From the NCBI RefSeq assembly GCF_003353175.1, contig NZ_QHKS01000002.1, positions 186,001 to 250,000 of the forward strand: a DNA stretch of 64,000 nt, written 5' to 3'. The notes under the pieces were generated by a model that had not been told where the DNA came from, ran no database searches, and saw only the letters and a list, made by a program, of their open reading frames with translations. Source of the stretch: Paraburkholderia lacunae. Lineage in GTDB: Bacteria > Pseudomonadota > Gammaproteobacteria > Burkholderiales > Burkholderiaceae. Shown here piece after piece: positions 63,579-64,000 of this stretch (position 1 is its first letter; each line of letters starts with the position of its first letter). The position numbers and the translations under genes are program-made.

Positions 63579-64000
63579 TTACATCTTGACGGGAGCGGAG
63601 ACGCCGATCGTCGCGAGGCCGTTGGCCAGCACCTGGCGCGTGGCCGCGAGCAGCGCGACGCGGGCGTTGCGCTCGGCTGCGTCGTCGACCAGCACGCGTT
63701 CGGCTTTGTCATTGTAGAACGAGTGGAATTCCCCGGCGAGGTCGCGCAGGTAGAACGCGACCGCGTGCGGCGCGAGTTCGTCGGCGGCATGCTGAAGCAT
63801 GTCCGGGAACTCGGCGAGCTTGTTCAGCAAGGCCATCGCGCGTTCGCTCGTGAGCGGCGCCACGTCCACCTCGGCCAGCGTGCTTTCGTCCGTGTTGTAG
63901 CGCGCCTTGCACTCGGCGATCACCGAGCAGATGCGTGCGTGCGCGTACTGCACGTAATGCACCGGATTTTCGTCGTTCTGCTTCAGCGCGAGGTCGATGT
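63579..64000 (-). CDS. argS: Arginyl-tRNA synthetase, C-terminal part (truncated by window edge)
   Basis: About 140 C-terminal codons, running out of the window to the right (5' end not included). [20 protein letters not shown] and [16 protein letters not shown] are the DALR anticodon-binding domain of ArgS, ending [20 protein letters not shown] and GVSAPVKM. Catalytic HIGH and KMSKS motifs would lie outside. Charges tRNA-Arg with arginine in the cytosol. First gene of the leftward block continuing into the SPOR gene. Confidence 0.93.
   Translation of the reverse strand, partial: IDLALKQNDENPVHYVQYAHARICSVIAECKARYNTDESTLAEVDVAPLTSERAMALLNKLAEFPDMLQHAADELAPHAVAFYLRDLAGEFHSFYNDKAERVLVDDAAERNARVALLAATRQVLANGLATIGVSAPVKM

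Overview
The window reads as a piece of a high-GC betaproteobacterial main chromosome, most likely Paraburkholderia or a close Burkholderiaceae relative. The basis is family recognition: a KirBac1.1-type potassium channel, fused isobutyryl-CoA mutase (IcmF), a single-chain indolepyruvate oxidoreductase, a bioADFB-type cluster, AceK, and a dsbA / SPOR-protein / argS block. I saw no rRNA, tRNA, insertion sequence, prophage or CRISPR array. The content is ordinary chromosome with some accessory islands and several unusual repeats.

Layout. 0.1-9 kb: NCS2 nucleobase permease, CPA1 Na+/H+ antiporter, an EAL phosphodiesterase, a decayed cutC remnant, and indolepyruvate oxidoreductase with a long nested-hairpin leader. 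9-20 kb: KirBac channel, two small related proteins, a LacI-AGE isomerase-PfkB kinase sugar operon, an EAL-CBS-GGDEF protein, an SBF-like transporter, a small secreted protein and a general porin. 20-35 kb: LysR regulator, IcmF with an in-frame 9-bp repeat, nitronate monooxygenase, a fluoroacetate-dehalogenase-like hydrolase, an Lrp/EamA pair, a (GCCGAA)n microsatellite, a tight HMG-CoA lyase to MBL operon, GhrA, a small hydrolase and an orphan sulfate-binding protein. 35.9-40.3 kb: biotin operon bioA-bioF-bioD-bioB, read leftwards. 40.8-47.8 kb: the most unusual locus, a partner-switching operon made of an outer-membrane porin, a mini PstS-like protein (frameshifted in a T7 tract), a membrane PP2C phosphatase fused to an anti-sigma-type kinase, a STAS protein, and a Na/Pi symporter with a PhoU-like tail, next to a histidine-kinase remnant. 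48-64 kb: a secreted alpha/beta hydrolase, a fatty-acid catabolic cluster (AceK, carbonic anhydrase, thiolase, SDR, acyl-CoA dehydrogenase, YchJ-like), a divergent MerR/MBL pair, a peptide-binding protein, and the BtuF-like / SDR / DsbA / SPOR / ArgS block cut by the window edge.

How the genes fit together. Several units have a readable logic. In the LacI operon, isomerase plus kinase would take mannose to fructose-6-phosphate. AceK, thiolase and acyl-CoA dehydrogenase point to acetyl-CoA and glyoxylate-shunt metabolism. HMG-CoA lyase and IcmF point to branched-chain acyl-CoA turnover. The partner-switching operon links an envelope sensor-phosphatase, a kinase and a STAS switch to phosphate-type transport proteins; that link rests on gene order and domain content only. 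The ior and HMG-CoA lyase genes share a conserved hairpin placed just before their ribosome-binding sites.
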